Below are positions 4,926-9,248 of a stretch of DNA of 9,248 nt, one piece after another. The notes beneath the pieces were generated by a model. The model was not told the origin of the DNA, did no database searches, and saw only the letters and a program-made list of their open reading frames with translations. The stretch covers positions 1-9,248 of the forward strand of contig CAZKMQ010000031.1 of the NCBI GenBank assembly GCA_964554065.1. Reading direction: 5' to 3'. A program made the position numbers and the translations under genes. The stretch comes from CAZKMQ01 sp964554065 (GTDB lineage Bacteria > Patescibacteriota > Patescibacteriia > Magasanikbacterales > JBBTQS01). The stretch's first letter is position 1. Each line of letters opens with the position of its first letter.

Positions 4926-7900
4926 TTATGAACAATTATTTTTATCAAATGTACAATCTGGTGCACAACTCAGATCACCCTTTGTAAACCCAAAGGCATT
5001 GCAACTCACACCATTTAAATCATCACCATCACACACCTCTTGCACTTGCCGCACACCATCTCCACAACTTCCACCAGTCAAAGAAATATTCTTACATGTG
5101 TTACTACAATAGGAACAACTACTTGCATATTGCGGAGCACACACTGCGCCATTACTAATTCCAGAATCACATTCTTCTCCATTTTCTACATCTACCGTTC
5201 CATCACCACAAACTACAGTTGGTACTTTCGGTGCTATAGGATTAGTTGGTGGGGTTGAGCTGTCTTCAGCACTAGGGTCTTCAAGTGAGCAAAGCCATAT
5301 CTCCTTTTTCTTCACTAGAGTACAATCTGATTTACATGGCTTAGTAACCCAGACCTCTTGTCCTATTTCCCCACACCAAGCTATTGATGATTGTCCATAC
5401 GTTTGTATTACCTCACCTGAACCATCACACTGCTCAGTACCATTTACAATGCCATCGCCACAATACGGCCCAGAGCTTTGACAATCCCAGTTGCAAGATT
5501 TTTCTTTAGTTAAACCGTAAATAGTTGTTCCACCTTCTGCAAAAATACTAGCGTCTGCCCAGAAACATTGTTTTTGACCTGTACAACTTTTAGTACCACC
5601 CTTCACTCCAGAAAGTGCACAATGCCCCACACCGCTATCATCTTTTTCAATACAAGGTGAAATCCAACTAAACTGATGGAACGAACTACCCCCAGGATTA
5701 TTCTTTTCTGCAAATTCTTTAAACGCAATCAACTCTGGATCAGAGGCAGAAATTTGCCATTTGTGGTTTCCGGTCTTAGGATTTATTTGTCCGGGAAGAT
5801 TCACCATATAAATGGTTCCTGGATCACAGGTCTCTCCTTCAACAGTTTGAATTATACCATCTCCACAAAATCCTGGCTTGCTTACAGTAGAGGTACAATC
5901 ATATGAACAGTGACCATAAGCACCATTAAATGACTTGTCATCGCAAGCCTCTGTTCCATTTATAACTCCATCTCCACAGAACCCATTTGGAGTACATTGT
6001 ATATCAGGAGGTAATTGGATCATACAATTACTTGGACAGGTATACTTGTATGTTCCTGGATAGGTAATATCTCCTTCCTCTTGAGCAAAAGTATTACACG
6101 TGCCAACTGACAAAACTTGCCCAACTTCACATTGTTCCTGTGTTGGATCAAATATGCCATCACCACATATACCACCAAGACCAGTAAACTCACCAAGAGA
6201 ATCAGTACACACGTCTTGCAAAACAAACGGACTAGTACCGAAATCATAGCCAGACCATTTATACTGACCAAGCTCAAGATCAGTACCAATTTCATATTCT
6301 GTTCCACCTTGTTTTGCTGTATAGGTATATACGTTAGAATCAGCAAGACACTGGAACTTTTGTGTTGTTGAATTCCAACATGTTTCCGGATCAGCACCAG
6401 ATGCTTCACATCCTGGCATAAATTCATTCAAAGGATCGACTGGCATAGTATCAATACCCAAAGCTTGGCCAAGCTGATCACCCCATGAATTCCATGTACT
6501 AACTGTCTTTGCTGGAATAAATGTTCCTTCTGTAAGTGTTGGTGCTACATCGAACTGTGTAACATAACCCTCAACAGCCACACGCATATCTTGCAAATCA
6601 CCTAAGCGGATCATATCTCTTCCAAGCTGCTCACTTACTGACAAACACTGTATCGTAGCGCTTTTTTGCTCTAATAAACAATCTTTTCGTGTAGTACACT
6701 CAATTTCTTTCTCAGGAAGTGTATAACTTGTTCCAACAACATTAGCACAAACACCCTGATTCCAATCATCCTTAATATTACTATTGAACTGTATGTTCTC
6801 AATCATTTGATTATAAACGTTGATTGTATCTGCTGAAGCTGTATCATTATGTGAAAATACATATATGTTTGTATAACCTACGTACGGTCCGCCGTTTTTA
6901 CTTGGTGGAAAATCTACATTTGTCTTGGTAAGTCCAACAATATTTGCTGCTGCAACATATGTAGTTGAACCTTCAGTTATTGCTGGATATCCAGCAACCT
7001 CTGTTGATGCTGGAGATCCAACAAAACCTCTATTCACGTACCAAGTCAATGGTGAAAGATGATCACTATTTGCATGAACACGCACGCCGATTACATCACC
7101 ATTTTTTGGATTACGAAATAGTGCAGAGGCAAGCATATCTTCTTCGTATACAGGCTTAGAAATATCATCAACTATTGTAAAGTTCGGTAACTTATTCTCA
7201 CCAAGAGCATTGTCTCCCAAGCAATACCATGTTGAATAATTAACACCATAATCTGTGTACGGGAACTCTAACAAACTTTGTGGAGGCCACGGATTCTCAC
7301 ATAATGTATTGTGCAATTTAGCAAAACCAACATATTTCTGCTTAACTGTGGACGGACTGAAGAATGTATCAATGGTAATTTCTGCCACACCTCGCAATGA
7401 AGTTGAACCTTTAATAGGCAATGCTTCCACTTCTGCAACATCATTGTATTCACCAGACTCGTTCGTTATTGTGGCCAGATCATCATTTATTACTTTCCAA
7501 TCGAACTCCCACTGATAGTCATTTGTTTGGAAAATAGGCACATACTCTGCACCAATTTGTGATTCAGCAACTGCAGTGAAGTTCGCATTTCCAGTTGGTC
7601 CAGCTTGAGTGAATACATGCATATTTGGCTCAACAACTACACGATCTACATCACAAATGTCAGTTCCTGTAGCAAAAGCCCACTCAAACGGATCTTTCAT
7701 AGCCACACCATGCTTATTCTTAATCGAACCGTCAACAATAATGCGATATACCGTATTAGACTTCATAATCTCTTTCGGAACTACAAAAATCTTAGAATGT
7801 GATTCTACTTTTCCATTTACTGTTTCTTGAATATCTGCAATATGCACTTCAAAGCCTGTTAAGCCTTCACAGTTTACACTTGCATACAGCGGATCAATAT

Positions 7901-9248
7901 TAAGCCAGTCACGAACAGTATTTGCAAAAGCAAACCATGCGCGACGATACCAAGGATCGTTTGGATTTCGCAATGAAGCATCTACAATAGTTCCTCCAGC
8001 ATCAGTACACTCATCCGCACTTCCAAATAAAGTAGTTAAGTGTACAGCACTTGCTAATGTACTTGGTTCAATTTGCTGATTGAACTCAACTGTTGACATG
8101 CTATTGCGACAAATATTATCTGGATTATTAAATGGTCGTTCGCTATCTTTGACAGTATGTGGACGCGGATAACAGCAAGAGTCAGCTCCAACACCTTGCT
8201 TGCTTGGATCACCACATTGCGAATCAGTAGCATAACCACACTGAATTGTATACAAACCATCAGCAGTAACTGATCCGCTCTTTGTGCCAACAGTAACAGC
8301 ATGAATCGGTGTTTGTCGCTTGTTATCCACTACATCCCCGCCTGTGAGACCCACAACATATTGAATATCATTTCCACTTACACCTGATTGCAACACACCA
8401 GAAGTTTCGCAACTTGATGTTTCACCTACACCAACCACACCATCCCCACAAAATGAATCATTTTCTGCAGACGAACCTTCAAACAAACAGCTTGCACTAC
8501 ATCCGTCACCAACTAGCACGTTACCATCATCACACGCTTCACCTGCTGTTGCTTGCACCTCACCATCACCACACCATATTGCATCGTCTTGCTGCTTTGG
8601 ACCGGGATTACCAACCAACTTACAAAAATCATTACAAGCATCAGAATAAATGCCACCAGCAGCAAAAGTCTCACACATATCATCTTCCCCAGCCTCAGTA
8701 ACACCGTTACCACACACAGCTACACCAACACATTGCTTACCAGGATGTGCAGCTTTATAATCTGAACACGCCTTATATGCCGGCGGAGTTCCTTTCCATA
8801 AGCACTGCTCACAATATGCTCCATGCACCGGATGACCGTCGTCACACGCCTCACCTTCTCCAACATCACCATTTCCACATTGCGATACAGGAGAACTTGC
8901 GCCAAGCCAAGTACAACTAGCACTACATCCAGCTCCACCATCACAATCTTCACCACCAATTCCTGGCACATGCTGCACAATTCCATCTCCACAAATAACG
9001 TTAGGGGAATCAGCACCTTCATTCAAACAAATAGAGCTACACCCATCGTCATTTTCAACATTACCATCGTCACAACTTTCTCCAAGTTCAACAACATTGT
9101 TACCACATACAGATGTGCCAGCTTTTTGACTTCCTTTTCCAAGACAACTATTAGTACAATAAGCTGAGTCCTCAAATACTGGCAAACTCTTTTGTGAACC
9201 ACCAACAAATTGAGCAACTGCTGTATTTTCTATATTCCAATTCCAATT
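4926..9248 (-). CDS. Giant Cys-rich DUF4215-repeat surface protein, 5' end outside the window
   Basis: At least 1440 residues are visible. The frame is open from the right edge, so the TTG at 9185 is internal and the true start and any signal peptide lie beyond 9248. Numbered from the first visible codon, six CGDG...C...CDDG...C...C repeats (DUF4215 / Myxococcus cysteine-rich type) occupy about 48-280. A CC-RP segment follows near 358, then an SbsA-type Ig-like domain (about 387-528), a second Ig-like (BIG2-like) region (about 530-650), a domain of about 115 residues ending NIQFN (about 710-823), and a pseudopilin-like domain (876-992). Six more DUF4215 repeats run to the C-terminus (1028-1440). 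Hand count gives about 80 cysteines, presumably disulfide-bonded outside the cytoplasm. No membrane helix is visible. It is probably a secreted or surface-anchored adhesin-like protein; its ligand is unknown. It is the first visible gene of the operon. Confidence 0.88.
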   Translation of the reverse strand, partial: NWNWNIENTAVAQFVGGSQKSLPVFEDSAYCTNSCLGKGSQKAGTSVCGNNVVELGESCDDGNVENDDGCSSICLNEGADSPNVICGDGIVQHVPGIGGEDCDGGAGCSASCTWLGASSPVSQCGNGDVGEGEACDDGHPVHGAYCEQCLWKGTPPAYKACSDYKAAHPGKQCVGVAVCGNGVTEAGEDDMCETFAAGGIYSDACNDFCKLVGNPGPKQQDDAIWCGDGEVQATAGEACDDGNVLVGDGCSASCLFEGSSAENDSFCGDGVVGVGETSSCETSGVLQSGVSGNDIQYVVGLTGGDVVDNKRQTPIHAVTVGTKSGSVTADGLYTIQCGYATDSQCGDPSKQGVGADSCCYPRPHTVKDSERPFNNPDNICRNSMSTVEFNQQIEPSTLASAVHLTTLFGSADECTDAGGTIVDASLRNPNDPWYRRAWFAFANTVRDWLNIDPLYASVNCEGLTGFEVHIADIQETVNGKVESHSKIFVVPKEIMKSNTVYRIIVDGSIKNKHGVAMKDPFEWAFATGTDICDVDRVVVEPNMHVFTQAGPTGNANFTAVAESQIGAEYVPIFQTNDYQWEFDWKVINDDLATITNESGEYNDVAEVEALPIKGSTSLRGVAEITIDTFFSPSTVKQKYVGFAKLHNTLCENPWPPQSLLEFPYTDYGVNYSTWYCLGDNALGENKLPNFTIVDDISKPVYEEDMLASALFRNPKNGDVIGVRVHANSDHLSPLTWYVNRGFVGSPASTEVAGYPAITEGSTTYVAAANIVGLTKTNVDFPPSKNGGPYVGYTNIYVFSHNDTASADTINVYNQMIENIQFNSNIKDDWNQGVCANVVGTSYTLPEKEIECTTRKDCLLEQKSATIQCLSVSEQLGRDMIRLGDLQDMRVAVEGYVTQFDVAPTLTEGTFIPAKTVSTWNSWGDQLGQALGIDTMPVDPLNEFMPGCEASGADPETCWNSTTQKFQCLADSNVYTYTAKQGGTEYEIGTDLELGQYKWSGYDFGTSPFVLQDVCTDSLGEFTGLGGICGDGIFDPTQEQCEVGQVLSVGTCNTFAQEEGDITYPGTYKYTCPSNCMIQLPPDIQCTPNGFCGDGVINGTEACDDKSFNGAYGHCSYDCTSTVSKPGFCGDGIIQTVEGETCDPGTIYMVNLPGQINPKTGNHKWQISASDPELIAFKEFAEKNNPGGSSFHQFSWISPCIEKDDSGVGHCALSGVKGGTKSCTGQKQCFWADASIFAEGGTTIYGLTKEKSCNWDCQSSGPYCGDGIVNGTEQCDGSGEVIQTYGQSSIAWCGEIGQEVWVTKPCKSDCTLVKKKEIWLCSLEDPSAEDSSTPPTNPIAPKVPTVVCGDGTVDVENGEECDSGISNGAVCAPQYASSCSYCSNTCKNISLTGGSCGDGVRQVQEVCDGDDLNGVSCNAFGFTKGDLSCAPDCTFDKNNCS
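6273..6623 (-). other. Pseudopilin-like globular domain inside the giant protein
   Basis: This segment reads GRDMIRLGDLQDMRVAVEGY, then APTLTEGTFIPAKTVSTWNSW, then LGQALGIDTMPVDPLNEF, then ETCWNSTTQKF, and ends NVYTYTAKQGGTEYEIGTDLE. That order (RLxDLxxI..ALExY, YP-like segment, W..LG..L....PVDPLN, C-rich loop, Y.Y....Y.l...LE) is the soluble part of type II secretion / type IV pseudopilins as seen in Patescibacteria. The hydrophobic N-terminal helix and prepilin cleavage site are absent, so it is a fused domain and not a pilin gene. The assignment is by recognition only. Confidence 0.6.
7665..8090 (-). other. SbsA-type Ig-like domain inside the giant protein
   Basis: The stretch begins VEFNQQIEPSTL, the typical start of an SbsA-like Ig domain (F..pvdpsTl), and ends VYRIIVDGSIKNKHGVAM followed by FEWAFATG, its typical final strands (Y.v.v...i.d..G..l....W.F.TG). 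Such domains are structural spacers in S-layer and other surface proteins. An insert around GFEVHIADIQETVNGKVESH lengthens one loop. Confidence 0.65.

Noticed and set aside
8823..9167. Plus-strand 114-codon Thr/Ser-rich frame
   Set aside because: Its low-complexity composition is the antisense of the Cys/Asp/Gly repeat codons of the giant protein.
9183..9185. TTG as the start codon of the giant protein
   Set aside because: The frame stays open for 21 more codons to the window edge, no Shine-Dalgarno or signal peptide follows, and the preceding residues (TAVAQFVGGSQKS) read as normal coding sequence. The gene is 5'-truncated by the window.
4926..9185. DNA-level tandem repeat or CRISPR-like array in the Cys-rich gene
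   Set aside because: The recurring ccatcaccaca-like words come from the repeated CGDG codons; unit lengths and sequences vary, and there are no constant repeats with unique spacers.

Overview
The window looks like part of a small-genome bacterial chromosome, most likely from Patescibacteria (Candidate Phyla Radiation, Parcubacteria-like lineages). Three things point there: FtsA motifs such as HITNDIAIGLRTSIDVAE, a giant Cys-rich surface protein built from DUF4215 / Myxococcus cysteine-rich repeats with Ig-like and pseudopilin-like modules, and single-pass proteins carrying thrombospondin type 3 (TSP3) calcium loops. The lineage call comes from recognising these families by eye, not from a search. 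All six genes supported here lie on the minus strand, so transcription runs from right to left.

Right to middle (9248 to 1353) is one tightly packed run. It holds a giant secreted Cys-rich protein whose 5' end lies outside the window, two single-pass membrane proteins with extracytoplasmic TSP3 repeats, the rRNA-maturation endonuclease YbeY, and the division protein FtsA. Gaps are 10, 5 and 1 nt, and ybeY and ftsA overlap by 4 nt. A rho-independent terminator follows ftsA. The layout suggests that surface proteins and the divisome membrane anchor are co-expressed.

Left part (1320 to 1): an unrecognised 278-residue protein has its own strong sigma70-type promoter, a leader inverted repeat, a textbook Shine-Dalgarno and its own strong terminator. 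After it comes the N-terminus of ftsZ, which runs off the left edge and has a weaker candidate promoter overlapped by a near-perfect palindrome. The foreign-looking gene therefore sits between ftsA and ftsZ, two genes that are normally adjacent, and separates their transcription.

Both division proteins carry unusual residues at nucleotide-binding motifs: FtsA has Asn for Asp in phosphate loop 2, and the FtsZ-like protein lacks the usual NTD motif. No tRNA, rRNA, CRISPR array or insertion sequence was seen. Every plus-strand reading frame appears to be a shadow of a minus-strand gene.
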